Shown: positions 25,983-35,425 of the stretch, one piece after another
How positions within the stretch are numbered: the first letter of the stretch is position 1
Layout of the letters: every line of letters begins with the position of its first letter
NCBI GenBank assembly: GCA_019635015.1
Contig: JAHCAG010000007.1
Span: 1 to 64,000 of the forward strand
Length of the DNA stretch: 64,000 nucleotides
Source of the DNA: Burkholderiales bacterium
GTDB taxonomy: Bacteria > Pseudomonadota > Gammaproteobacteria > Burkholderiales > SG8-41
Direction: 5' to 3'
The notes under the pieces: generated by a model
Seen by the model: only the letters and a program-made list of their open reading frames with translations
Told to the model about the DNA's origin: nothing
The model's database searches: none
Translations under genes and position numbers: made by a program

Positions 25983-26855
25983 TCATCCCAGCGTGCGGTG
26001 TTGCAGCGCCGGCAGGCTCCGGCGCAGACGCTGTATATGGGTGCGATTCATCCCGGCTACAACCACGCCGGAACCGCGCGGCAGGCGGTCAAGGACCACT
26101 CCCCAGGGGTCGACGATCATCGAGTCACCGTGGGTTTCGCGGCCATTGACATGATAACCGCCCTGCGCCGGCGCCAGCACATAGGCCAGGTTCTCGATGG
26201 CACGGGCACGGATCAGCGTCTCCCAGTGCGCCTTGCCGGTGGTTTCGGTAAAGGCCGCGGGCACCAGGATCAGGTCGACCTCGCCCATCGCCCGGTAGAG
26301 TTCGGGAAAACGCAGGTCATAACAGATCGACAGGCCGATGCGGCCGAAGGGTGAATCGAAGGCCACGACCTTTTTACCATGCTCGATGGTGAGTTCTTCC
26401 GAATACTTCTCCCTGCCCATCTCGAAACCGAAAAGGTGGATCTTGTCGTAACGCGCGACACAACTGCCCTGATCGTCGTAGACCAGGCTGGTGTTGAGCA
26501 CCTTGTCCCTCGAAGAGGCGGCCAGCGGCACCGATCCGCCGACGATCCAGATGCCGTGGCTGCGTGCCGTACGCGCGAGAAATTCCTGGATCGGCCCGCT
26601 GCCGAACTCCTCGCGCACCGCAACCTTGTCCGTATCCTTCATGCCCATGATGCCGAAATACTCGGGCAGCGCGACCAGGCGCGCACCCTGCCTGGCGGCG
26701 ATCTCGATCAGCCGCGCGGCCTCCCGCAGGTTTGCCTCCACCCGCGGCCCCGAAGCCATCTGCACCGCGGCAATCCGCGTTGCGCCGGCATCGGCGCGTT
26801 CCGCGCCGCGCGCCCCACCTTTGTCCCGCACCCCGCTCCCCGCTCTCGTGCTCAT
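25983..26855 (-). CDS. Carbon-nitrogen hydrolase (Nit family)
   Basis: 290-aa nitrilase-superfamily amidase. The catalytic triad is E65 (LPEYF), K138 (YDKIHLF) and C178 (SICYDLRFPELYR). DKIHLFGFE plus CYDLRFPELYR is the Nit1/Nit2 branch, which contains deaminated-glutathione and omega-amidases. The first 25 residues are a charged Arg/Gly-rich extension before the fold begins at TRIAAVQMASG. It is conserved next to yhdP and tldD in many betaproteobacteria. The substrate is inferred from family only. Confidence 0.9.
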   Translation of the reverse strand: MSTRAGSGVRDKGGARGAERADAGATRIAAVQMASGPRVEANLREAARLIEIAARQGARLVALPEYFGIMGMKDTDKVAVREEFGSGPIQEFLARTARSHGIWIVGGSVPLAASSRDKVLNTSLVYDDQGSCVARYDKIHLFGFEMGREKYSEELTIEHGKKVVAFDSPFGRIGLSICYDLRFPELYRAMGEVDLILVPAAFTETTGKAHWETLIRARAIENLAYVLAPAQGGYHVNGRETHGDSMIVDPWGVVLDRLPRGSGVVVAGMNRTHIQRLRRSLPALQHRTLG

Positions 26856-26867
26856 TTTTCCGCCCTC

Positions 26868-27191
26868 TTACTCGCTGACCTCAATCCGCAATCCCGTCGC
26901 CGCCGGATCCGCGCGCAGTGAAAGCCGCGCGCTGTCCACCGCCAGTGCCACCAGCCAGGCCCGCAGTTCCTCGGCCTGCAGCTGCGCCTCCTGCCGCACT
27001 CCATGAACAATGACCATGCGCGATCCCGTCCGCGCCTGATGGGCGGCAACCGACTGCCGGACGGCATCCTGCGCCATCACGGCGGCCGCAGAACGCGGAC
27101 GATCCCACAGTTCGGGTGCCAGCTGCGCCGCGGCAGCGGCCGTGCAGGACAGCAGCAGCGCGCCACCGGCAAGGCAGTTGAGAAAATTCAC
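26868..27191 (-). CDS. Small exported protein of unknown function
   Basis: 107 aa with an N-terminal signal peptide (NFLNCLAGGALLLSCTAAAAAQ). The Cys in LLLSC may be a lipobox, but what follows is not typical. The rest is an alpha/beta-looking domain with no motif I recognise (RTGSRMVIVHGVRQEAQLQ). It starts at GTG 27191, overlapping the yhdP stop as GTGA, so it is coupled to yhdP. The nitrilase begins 12 bp after its stop. A role together with YhdP in the envelope is a guess. Confidence 0.75.
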   Translation of the reverse strand: MNFLNCLAGGALLLSCTAAAAAQLAPELWDRPRSAAAVMAQDAVRQSVAAHQARTGSRMVIVHGVRQEAQLQAEELRAWLVALAVDSARLSLRADPAATGLRIEVSE

Positions 27192-30100
27192 TGCGTTTCC
27201 TGCGGCGCCGGCTGCGGACGCTCGACCCGGGCCACCAGCGGATCGGACCAGGTCCCGGTGACGTCATATTCGTAGGCGGCAATCTGGTCCAGCGGATCAC
27301 GCAGCAGCTTCTGCGCGACAAAGGCCGCCAGTCCCGCAAGCGGACCGCCGATCAGCGCGCCGGCCACCGACACCGTGTCCGACAGCTGCGGATTGATCTT
27401 CACGCGCAGCGCCTGTGTTTCCCTGGCCAGATCCACCCTGCCCGACATGTTGATGCGCGCGGCGGGGCCGGTAATGCGCAGGTTGTCGGTGCTGGCAATG
27501 CCGTTGGTGACCTTGATCGCGCCGACGATCTCGTCAAACGCCAGCCCCTCGCTGAATATGTCGCGGAAATCGAGCGAAATGCGCCGCGGCAGCGACTGCA
27601 GGCTGAGTATGCCCAGCAGCTTGCCGATGCCCGGCTCAAGCTTGAGAAACTGCCCCTTGCCGGCATCGAGAACGAAATTGCCGTTGAGCGTCGGGTAATC
27701 CAGTTTCTGCGGGCCGCCCGACCAGGCGAGATTGCCCTCGATCTTGGCAATGCCGCGGCGCACACCCTCTGGGTAACCCAAACGGGTCAGCAGCCGCCCG
27801 ATGTCGTTGACGTCGAGGCGGACATTGGCCTGCATCCGCGGCCGCGTCAGCCAGGACTGCCACAGCCCGTCGATGTTCAACTGGCTCTCCGGCGTGATCA
27901 GCAGCAGCTTCTCGATGCGCCAGTCGCGCTGCTGCTGCACCGCCTGCAGTTCGAGTTTGCCCAGCGGCCTTCCGGCGATCAGCAGTTCATCAATCAGCAC
28001 ATCGAGTCCCGGCAGCTCGGGCGCCTTGGTCTCCGCCGCCTTAGAACTCTGCGCGGGAACGGCCGGCACAGCCGGTTCGGCAGCAGGCAGGTTGAGCCGG
28101 CGCAGCCGTGCAGTGAGGCGCCCCTTGCCCTGTCCGCGCCAGCCCAGCGCGCCCTCGATGTCAGGGCTGCGGATGTTAGCCTGCAGCACCCCGGACTGCT
28201 GTGCCGCCTTGATGCCGACCTCGGAAAATCGCCGCTCGAAAACCCGCAGCTCGTCGATGCGCAGGTCGACCGAGGAGAGTGCAGGCCCGCCATCCCGGGA
28301 CTCCGTATCGCCGGACAGGGCCAGCCATTCATGGAAATCCAGCGCCCTGATCACGCCGGACACCGCAATGCCCGGCCGCTGCGGCTCGCCGGCGGCACCC
28401 TCGCCGAAACGCAGCACGCCGCGCTCGATCCGCGCGTCCCTGCCCTCGCCACGCCGGTGCAGCACCACGCTGGCAATATTCCCCACTGCGGCCGCGATGC
28501 GTTCCTCGCGTGGTCCGGTGTAACGCCGCTCGATGCGCAGCGGCACAGCCTCGGCCGCGGTTTTGGTGAAAGGCGCCGGCAGATTCACCGCGAGTCCCTG
28601 CAGGCTGGACTCGACGACGAGGTCGACGCGCTTGTTGCGCATGCTGAGCGAACCCCGCCAATCGGTGGCACCGCGGATCTGGCGCAGCCATTCGATGCCG
28701 CCCGCACGGCGCGCAGCATCGGCATTGATCCGCCCCTGGAACTGGATGCTGACTGCCGCATCCCGCTGGCTGCCTGCAGTCACGCTCAGCGGGCCGCCGA
28801 GAAAAGTGGCGGTGGCTGAAGGCACACGCACACCGTCCTGCGTGAAGTCGAGGCGCCCGTTGACCTGTTCCAGCGGCGGGAACCCGGGCTCCGGCACCAG
28901 CTGGTTGTTGATGAACTGGTAGCTGCCACTGACCTTGCTCCTGTCCAGCGATTGTAGGGGTAGTTGCAACTTGAGTCCCAGCCGGCCCTGCCCCTGCGCC
29001 TGCATGTCCTCGGTGAATCCGCCGATCATCCCGTTGACCGGACTTTCCGCAATAAACGCCAGGAAATCGGCGGTCGCACCTTCCGCCTCGCCACTGATGT
29101 TCAGTTGCTCCTCGTGATGCAGCAGGTCCGGGATCTGCGCCCGCACCCTGGCAAGGCGCACCTTGCCGATATTCGCCTCGCGCGCGTTCATTTCCAGGCG
29201 GGCACCGCGGAACAGGAAATCACCCTCGATGCCGGTGATCCGCGGCCAGCCTTCCCCGTAGAACAGGGTGCCGCCGCTGACCTTCGCCGCGACCTCGAAC
29301 ACGCCGTTGCGTTCGTCGGCAAAAGGAAAATGCCTGAGGTCGCCCTTGACGCGGAAACGCACGTCATTGGAACTGCCCGCCGTGAATGCGCGATCCAGCC
29401 AGCCGCGCGAACTTTTCGCCACCGTCAGCGGCAGGTACGCAGTCACCCGTTGCGCCACGCCACGGCTCAGATGACCGGTCAGGTCGGCGGTGCCGGGACC
29501 GTCCGCCGAAGTCCGGTAAGTGCCGAACAGCGTTCCCGCGAGATCGGCATTGGCGTAGGCAAAATTGCTGAAACGCAGCTCGGTGCCGCCGGTCGTCTGC
29601 GACCAGGCCAGCTGTCCGGACAGAGTCTCCAGTTGCAGCCGGTCGCGGAACAGCTGCGGCAGTTCCAGCACCGCCTTCTGGGTCGCCACGTGCAGAGTGC
29701 CGCCCTTTTCGGTTCCGTCAATGTTGCCGCTGAATCCGGAGAAGCCTGGCAGCGCACCATGCCGTCGCAGGGACAACTCGTGGAAACGGCCGCGCAGCGC
29801 ATAGGTGGCGGGCTTCGGCCAGGCGCCATTCCAGCGCAGGGAAACGTCATACAGGGAACCGGCCGGCGAATAGGCCGTCAGCGACCTGCGCAGTTCCGCA
29901 TCCAGCGGCAGGCGGTCGGCCAGCTGCACCAGGGGCGCCAGCTCCAGCGCATTGGCCTGAAGTTCACCGCGCGTGTGGCCGGGTTCGCCGGCCCCGTTCA
30001 GGCGCAGCAAAAAATCCACCGCCGGCAGCACCAGTCCGTCGCCGGTCACAAACGCCAGTTTGCTGGTGGCGATCTCCATGCCGTCACCGCTGCGTTTCCA

Positions 30101-31036
30101 GGAGAAACGTCCGCCAAGTTCGCGCATGTCGAGTTCGGGCAGGCTGTTGCCCAGCCGCGTCTTGACCTCGCGCAGCTGGGTATCGGCGATGACACCCAGA
30201 AGCTCATTGCCGCCGAAAGTCAGCCAGGCCCTCAGTGCCCCCTGGCCCTGAGGAAAATGCACCGGAAAATCGATCCATTGCCGCCACGCCGCGATGTCGA
30301 CATGGTCGACCTGCACGAATAACTGGCCGTTGAGCACCGATGACAGAGACCGGAAATCCTCGCCCCTCAGGTCGGCACGCAGGTCCAGCGGCGACGCCAG
30401 TGCGGCCGGCGGCACCGCGCGCAGGCCGATCCGGTGGCGGTTGCCGCTGTTGACGATGCGCAGCTGGAGCCGCTCCAGTTCAAGGACAGGCGCCGCACGC
30501 ATGCCGTCATCCCAGATCAGCCGCGCATCATGGATTTCGATATCGCGCTGGGACAGCAGCCAGTCCGAGAAACCGCTGCCGTCACCGGCATCGAGATTCA
30601 TGGCGATGCCCGCCACCGTGATGCCGCCCCGGCTGTCCCGGCGCACCGTCAATGACGGACTGTGGATGTCCAGCGAATGGAAATTCACCTGCAGACGCGC
30701 GGCAGAACGCCACGACAGGGTGGCATCGACGCGCGGCAACTCGAGCGCCGGACGGCCTGCGGCGTCATGCACCACCACCTGCGACAGCGCCAGCTGGGGA
30801 CGCAATCCGTCCCAGTTGGCGGAAATGCCGCCGATACCGATTTTCTGCTGCGTCGCATCGCTCAGCACGCGTGCGATCGTTTCGCGATGGCTGGAAATAT
30901 CAGGCAATATCCAGTAGCGCAGAACCAGCACCGTTGCACCGAACAGGAGGCCGCCTGCAAGCACCGCCCAGGTGAGCACGCGGTAAATCAGCAGCGAGCT
31001 GCCGAGTATCCAGTTGCGGGTTGCTGCGAGCGCCAT
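27188..31036 (-). CDS. yhdP: YhdP-family AsmA-like envelope protein
   Basis: About 1282-aa single-pass inner-membrane protein with a very long periplasmic part. The N-terminal helix (TWAVLAGGLLFGATVLVLRYWIL) is followed by the DUF3971/AsmA-like region and a C-terminal AsmA-type segment (VDLARETQALRVKINPQLSDTVSVAG). In enterobacteria YhdP works with TamB and YdbH in phospholipid transport to the outer membrane. ATG 31036 is chosen over upstream codons because it has an AGG site 7 nt upstream and because the extended reading overlaps glnE. Confidence 0.92.
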   Translation of the reverse strand: MALAATRNWILGSSLLIYRVLTWAVLAGGLLFGATVLVLRYWILPDISSHRETIARVLSDATQQKIGIGGISANWDGLRPQLALSQVVVHDAAGRPALELPRVDATLSWRSAARLQVNFHSLDIHSPSLTVRRDSRGGITVAGIAMNLDAGDGSGFSDWLLSQRDIEIHDARLIWDDGMRAAPVLELERLQLRIVNSGNRHRIGLRAVPPAALASPLDLRADLRGEDFRSLSSVLNGQLFVQVDHVDIAAWRQWIDFPVHFPQGQGALRAWLTFGGNELLGVIADTQLREVKTRLGNSLPELDMRELGGRFSWKRSGDGMEIATSKLAFVTGDGLVLPAVDFLLRLNGAGEPGHTRGELQANALELAPLVQLADRLPLDAELRRSLTAYSPAGSLYDVSLRWNGAWPKPATYALRGRFHELSLRRHGALPGFSGFSGNIDGTEKGGTLHVATQKAVLELPQLFRDRLQLETLSGQLAWSQTTGGTELRFSNFAYANADLAGTLFGTYRTSADGPGTADLTGHLSRGVAQRVTAYLPLTVAKSSRGWLDRAFTAGSSNDVRFRVKGDLRHFPFADERNGVFEVAAKVSGGTLFYGEGWPRITGIEGDFLFRGARLEMNAREANIGKVRLARVRAQIPDLLHHEEQLNISGEAEGATADFLAFIAESPVNGMIGGFTEDMQAQGQGRLGLKLQLPLQSLDRSKVSGSYQFINNQLVPEPGFPPLEQVNGRLDFTQDGVRVPSATATFLGGPLSVTAGSQRDAAVSIQFQGRINADAARRAGGIEWLRQIRGATDWRGSLSMRNKRVDLVVESSLQGLAVNLPAPFTKTAAEAVPLRIERRYTGPREERIAAAVGNIASVVLHRRGEGRDARIERGVLRFGEGAAGEPQRPGIAVSGVIRALDFHEWLALSGDTESRDGGPALSSVDLRIDELRVFERRFSEVGIKAAQQSGVLQANIRSPDIEGALGWRGQGKGRLTARLRRLNLPAAEPAVPAVPAQSSKAAETKAPELPGLDVLIDELLIAGRPLGKLELQAVQQQRDWRIEKLLLITPESQLNIDGLWQSWLTRPRMQANVRLDVNDIGRLLTRLGYPEGVRRGIAKIEGNLAWSGGPQKLDYPTLNGNFVLDAGKGQFLKLEPGIGKLLGILSLQSLPRRISLDFRDIFSEGLAFDEIVGAIKVTNGIASTDNLRITGPAARINMSGRVDLARETQALRVKINPQLSDTVSVAGALIGGPLAGLAAFVAQKLLRDPLDQIAAYEYDVTGTWSDPLVARVERPQPAPQETQ

Positions 31037-31115
31037 GTCAGGCCTGAAAAAATATAAAATGCGAATGTGAAACAAGGGCTTAGCCATTTTAACGCGAAAC
31101 CCGCGGGAACCCGCC

Positions 31116-33845
31116 ATGGAATCCGGTAACGGCGGCCGTCCGCGCGATGCCGGCGAAATCATCGCCTTCGCCGCGCGTTACAGCCGTTATCTGCAGCGCC
31201 TGCTGGCAGCAGACCCCCAAGTCCTTTCGACGCCGGAACTCGACCAGTCGTTCACTGCCGGAGCCATGCAGTCCGAACTGGACGGCGCCGGGATCAGCGA
31301 CGACCGCAGCCTCGGCCGCGCCCTGCGGCGGCTGCGTCAGCGGACACTGGCGCGCCTGATCGCGCGCGACCTCGGCGGCCTCGCCGACCTGCCCGAAGTC
31401 GTCGCCACGGTAACCACACTTGCCGAAGTCGCGATACGCAGGGCCGTGGCGCAGCTGCACCTCGACCTCGCTGCGGTGCATGGTGAGCCGCGCGGTGCGA
31501 CGGATGGCAGGCTCCAGCAGCTGCATGTGGTCGGCATGGGCAAACTCGGCGGAGCGGAACTCAATGCCTCCTCGGACATTGACCTGGTGCTGGTCTACCC
31601 GGAGGAGGGCGAAACCGCTGGCGGCCGCACCCTCAGCAACCACGAATTCTTCACCCGGCTCGCGCGCCGCCTGATTGGCGCGCTCAGTGAATGGACTGAA
31701 GACGGATTCGTGTTCCGGGTCGATACCCGGCTGCGGCCGTACGGCGACAGCGGGCCGCTGGTCGTCAGCTTCGACATGCTCGAGAACTACCTGATCACCC
31801 AGGGCAGGGCATGGGAACGTTATGCCTGGATCAAGGGCCGCCCGCTGACCGGAGACCGGCAGGACGCACTTCTGGCACTGGTGCGGCCATTCGTGTTCCG
31901 CCGCCATCTCGATTATGGCGCCTTCGCCTCGATGCGCAGCCTGCACAGCCAGGTCCGCCACGAAGTCAACCGCAGCGACCGCCAGGACAACATCAAGCTC
32001 GGGCCGGGCGGCATCCGCGAGATCGAATTCATCGCGCAGGTGTTCCAGCTGATCCGCGGCGGACACGAGCACGCGCTGCAGCAGCAGTCGACGCTGCCGG
32101 TGCTCGCGGTGCTGGCGGAGCGCGGCTTCATTGCGCCGGAAGCCGTCAGCGAACTGTCCGCCGCCTATGTTTTCCTGCGCAACCTGGAGCACCGCCTGCA
32201 ATACCGCGACGACCAGCAGACCCAGGATCTCCCGCGGCAGGACGGGGAGCGCGCGCTGCTGGCCGGAAGCATGGGCTTTGCGGGCACCGACGCTTTCCTC
32301 GCCGAACTCTCGCGGCACCGTGACGCCGTGTCGCGGCACTTCGGCTCGATTTTCTCCGAGAGCGACGCCGGCGACGAACACCCGCTCGCAGCGCTGTGGC
32401 AGGAACAGCCGGCAGAAGCCGGGGCGGATGACACGGCTGCGGAACAACTGGCCGGGCTCGGCTTTGCGCGCGGCAGGGAGCTGTCGCGCCAGCTCGCCCT
32501 GTTCCGCAACGGCAGCCGCTACCGCCAGATGCCGGCGGCCAGCCAGCGCCGGCTCGACCGGCTGGTGCCCGCGGCCATCGCCGCCGCGGCATCGCGCCGC
32601 AACCCGGATGACACCGCGGAACGGCTGCTGGCGCTGTTCGAGAGCATCAGCCGGCGCGAGGCCTATCTCGCGCTGCTCCACGAATATCCGCACGCGCTCG
32701 ACCGCGTCGCCGACCTGATGAGCGCGAGCCCCTGGGTCGCGCAGTACATCACCCGCCACCCGATACTGCTCGACGAACTGCTCGATGCGCGCACGCTGCT
32801 CGCCGCGCCGGACTGGGAAGCTTTGCGGGGGACGCTGCGCGAAGGGCTGGATGCGGCGGACGGCGACATCGAGCATCAGATGGACCTGCTGCGGCATTTC
32901 AAGAATACCCAGACCCTGCACTTCATCGCGCAGGACCTCGCCGGCACGCTGCCGCTGGAAACGCTGAGCGACCATCTTTCCGACCTGGCCAGCACGATAC
33001 TGGAAGCCGTGCTGCGGCTGTGCTGGCTGGGGCTGCGGCAGCGTCACCGGGAAACGCCGCTGTTCGCCATCGTCGGCTACGGCAAGCTGGGCGGCAAGGA
33101 ACTGGGTTATGCCTCGGATCTCGACATCGTCTTCGTCTACGACGATCCCGCCCCCGAAGCAGCTGAAAACTACGCCCGTCTCGCCCAGCGCATCAACCAC
33201 TGGCTGACCAGCACCACCGCCGCGGGCGTACTCTACGAGACCGACCTGCGGCTGCGCCCGGACGGCGCCAGCGGCCTGCTGGTCACTCCGCTGGACAGCC
33301 TGCGCCGCTACCAGCTGGAGCAGGCCTGGCTGTGGGAACACCAGGCCCTTACCCGGGCCCGCAGCGTGGCCGGCGATCCCGCGATCAGCCGCAGCTTTGA
33401 GGAACTGCGGACCGGCGTGTTGCGCAAGATGCGGGACGACGACGGACTGCGCGCGGGAATCATCGAAATGCGCCACAAAATGCTGGCCGCGCACCCCAAC
33501 ACCAGCGGCCTGTTCGACCTTAAACACGACCCCGGGGGCATCATCGACGTTGAATTCATGGTGCAGTACCTGGTGCTGGGCCACTCCCGTGACCATCCGG
33601 AACTCACCGCCAATGCCGGCAATCTGGCACTGCTGAAAGTGGCAGCCACGCTGGGACTGATCGGCGTGGCCGAAGCTGAAGCAGTGCGTGCAGCCTACCG
33701 CCGGTTCCGCGAACTGCAGCACCAGCTGCGGCTGGCCGGGGAGCGTTATGCGAGGGTGCAGCCGGCCACGGTCGCCGGGGCCACCGCCGCGGTCAGGGCG
33801 CTGTGGGCAGTGCTGTTCGGGGAATCCGGGAAGCCGGAACGCTAG
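31116..33845 (+). CDS. glnE: Bifunctional glutamine synthetase adenylyltransferase/deadenylase
   Basis: 909-aa enzyme that adds or removes AMP on glutamine synthetase in response to PII. Two nucleotidyltransferase domains are present: the N-terminal deadenylylase half with GMGKLGGAELNASSDIDLV and the C-terminal adenylylase half with GYGKLGGKELGYASDLDIVFVYDD. Length fits the family. It is divergent from yhdP. The TAG stop shares the palindrome CTAG with the stop of the convergent cyclase. A long open reading on the opposite strand is a by-product of high GC. Confidence 0.96.
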   Translation: MESGNGGRPRDAGEIIAFAARYSRYLQRLLAADPQVLSTPELDQSFTAGAMQSELDGAGISDDRSLGRALRRLRQRTLARLIARDLGGLADLPEVVATVTTLAEVAIRRAVAQLHLDLAAVHGEPRGATDGRLQQLHVVGMGKLGGAELNASSDIDLVLVYPEEGETAGGRTLSNHEFFTRLARRLIGALSEWTEDGFVFRVDTRLRPYGDSGPLVVSFDMLENYLITQGRAWERYAWIKGRPLTGDRQDALLALVRPFVFRRHLDYGAFASMRSLHSQVRHEVNRSDRQDNIKLGPGGIREIEFIAQVFQLIRGGHEHALQQQSTLPVLAVLAERGFIAPEAVSELSAAYVFLRNLEHRLQYRDDQQTQDLPRQDGERALLAGSMGFAGTDAFLAELSRHRDAVSRHFGSIFSESDAGDEHPLAALWQEQPAEAGADDTAAEQLAGLGFARGRELSRQLALFRNGSRYRQMPAASQRRLDRLVPAAIAAAASRRNPDDTAERLLALFESISRREAYLALLHEYPHALDRVADLMSASPWVAQYITRHPILLDELLDARTLLAAPDWEALRGTLREGLDAADGDIEHQMDLLRHFKNTQTLHFIAQDLAGTLPLETLSDHLSDLASTILEAVLRLCWLGLRQRHRETPLFAIVGYGKLGGKELGYASDLDIVFVYDDPAPEAAENYARLAQRINHWLTSTTAAGVLYETDLRLRPDGASGLLVTPLDSLRRYQLEQAWLWEHQALTRARSVAGDPAISRSFEELRTGVLRKMRDDDGLRAGIIEMRHKMLAAHPNTSGLFDLKHDPGGIIDVEFMVQYLVLGHSRDHPELTANAGNLALLKVAATLGLIGVAEAEAVRAAYRRFRELQHQLRLAGERYARVQPATVAGATAAVRALWAVLFGESGKPER

Positions 33846-35149
33846 ACAGTCACATCGCGCAGGTGTGGCGCGACATCGATCAGCTGATAAACCTCGATGA
33901 CACCCTTGCCCTTGCCGGTAATCTGGATCGGACCGTCGTATTCGAACTGTGTGCGCGAGCGGCGGTAGGTCATGGCGTCGACGTAGATGACGCCGGACTT
34001 CGCCTCACCGGTGACCCTGCTGGCCGTATTGACGGTGTCGCCCCAGAGGTCATAGATGAATTTTCGGGTGCCGATCACGCCGGCCACCACGGGCCCGGAA
34101 CAGATGCCGATGTGGATGCCCAGCGTCATGCCCTTTTTCTCGGACAACAGCTGCATGTACTGGCGCATTTCCAGTGCCAGCCGGAGCATCGCCGAGGTGT
34201 AATCGCGGGCATCGACCGCAAAATCGACGCCGTCGTGCTCGATCAGGCCGCCGGCCACCATGTAGGCATCGCCTATGGTCTTGATCTTCTCCAGCCGGTG
34301 CGAATCCGCCATCGCGTCGAACCGGGAGAACACCTCGTTCAGCAGTTCCACCATTGCCTTCGGCGGCACTTCCTCGGCCAGCCGCGTGAAATCGATGATG
34401 TCGGCAAACATCACCGTGACGTCGGCGAAGCCGTCGGCGATGATGCCCTGCTGCTCCTTCAGCCGCCGGGCAATCGGCGCCGGCAGGATGTTCAGCAGCA
34501 GCGATTCCGATTTTTCCTGCTCGATGCGCAGCAGCCGGTTCTGGTCGTTGACGTCCGCCGCCAGCTTGTCGCGCTGGCGCACGAAAAAACTGATCAGCAG
34601 GTACATGATGGTCGACATTGCCGCGAAGTTCAGCGTGAAGAACACGGCGATGCTCTGCATCGTCACGCCGGATTCGATGCCGAAGGTCAGCCAGTAGTCG
34701 AAAAAGCCCGACACCCCGGTCAACACGATATAGGCGGCGAACCAGGGCAGCGACTGCCGCGCTCCCTGGAAAATCATCACACCGACCGGCGCCAGCAGCG
34801 CCCACAGCGCCACGCCGGAAGAACTGACGTAGCTGCCGATGCTCCACTGCATGATGAAAGGCATGAACAGGAACAGGCTGACCTGCAGCGTCCGGAATAT
34901 CGCGAAATTGAGGGTATAGACGTAATACGCCAGCGAAGCCGCGGACACGGCAAGGTAGGTCAGCGGCACCGTCGATGAAAACTTGATCCCCATCGCCCAG
35001 TACAGCGCGAGCCACAGCACCGAGCCGAACCCCATCAGGCCGCAGGCAAAGATCAGCAGCGTCTTGTTGAGCTTTTCCTGCTCGCTGTCCTGCTCGTTGA
35101 TGACGCGCTCGCTCAGGCCGTTGAGCCAGGCACGCAGCCTTGTCAGCAT
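33842..35149 (-). CDS. Membrane class III adenylate/guanylate cyclase
   Basis: 435 aa. The N-terminal half has about six transmembrane helices (about 28-190), then a short coiled coil (QRDKLAADVNDQNRLLRIEQEKSE). The catalytic domain follows at about 230-420. It has metal Asp in MFADIIDF, SRFDAMADSHRLEKIKTIGDAYM (Lys and Asp that favour adenylate), and GIHIGICSGPVVAGVIG, WGDTVNTASR. All expected catalytic residues appear present, so cAMP production is likely. ATG 35149 has a GGAG site. It is tail-to-tail with glnE. Confidence 0.92.
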   Translation of the reverse strand: MLTRLRAWLNGLSERVINEQDSEQEKLNKTLLIFACGLMGFGSVLWLALYWAMGIKFSSTVPLTYLAVSAASLAYYVYTLNFAIFRTLQVSLFLFMPFIMQWSIGSYVSSSGVALWALLAPVGVMIFQGARQSLPWFAAYIVLTGVSGFFDYWLTFGIESGVTMQSIAVFFTLNFAAMSTIMYLLISFFVRQRDKLAADVNDQNRLLRIEQEKSESLLLNILPAPIARRLKEQQGIIADGFADVTVMFADIIDFTRLAEEVPPKAMVELLNEVFSRFDAMADSHRLEKIKTIGDAYMVAGGLIEHDGVDFAVDARDYTSAMLRLALEMRQYMQLLSEKKGMTLGIHIGICSGPVVAGVIGTRKFIYDLWGDTVNTASRVTGEAKSGVIYVDAMTYRRSRTQFEYDGPIQITGKGKGVIEVYQLIDVAPHLRDVTV

Positions 35150-35290
35150 CCCGTCTCCCGATGACCCCGCCGGATTCCGGCCGGGCCCACCCCTCTTTTT
35201 TTTGTCGATTCCGTATTGTACCCGGTAACAGGAAATCCCCATACGCCGGAAACCGGTCGCGGCGGCATCGGCAGCACAGGGCAAATCGGC

Positions 35291-35425
35291 TAAAATGATC
35301 TCCCGGACGGAAAAAACCGGGCGCTGCAACAGGCGGCCGCGGTTCGGGCTCGCGGCCCGCCGCCCCCGCAAAACACATGCGGGAACCTGCGGCAACACTG
35401 AACCCATTATTCGGAGAAATACGGC
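35291..35425 (+). other. Long structured leader upstream of ilvE
   Basis: A TAAAAT -10-like hexamer at 35291 precedes a leader of more than 120 nt. It contains successive GC stems: CCCGG/CCGGG, CCGCG/CGCGG and CCCGC/GCGGG, the last with an AT-rich loop. No leader peptide rich in Ile, Leu or Val codons was found, so classic attenuation is not supported. The rest of the gap (35150-35290) shows only a T8 run and nothing else I can name. Confidence 0.3.

Noticed and set aside
28964..30322. 452-codon open reading opposite yhdP
   Set aside because: Antisense to the continuous yhdP frame and rich in Gln, Arg and His without any domain.
31089..33722. 877-codon open reading on the minus strand opposite glnE
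   Set aside because: It is antisense to an intact, fully recognisable glnE; its composition (His, Gln, Arg, Ala-rich) is that of a high-GC shadow frame and it shows no family motif.
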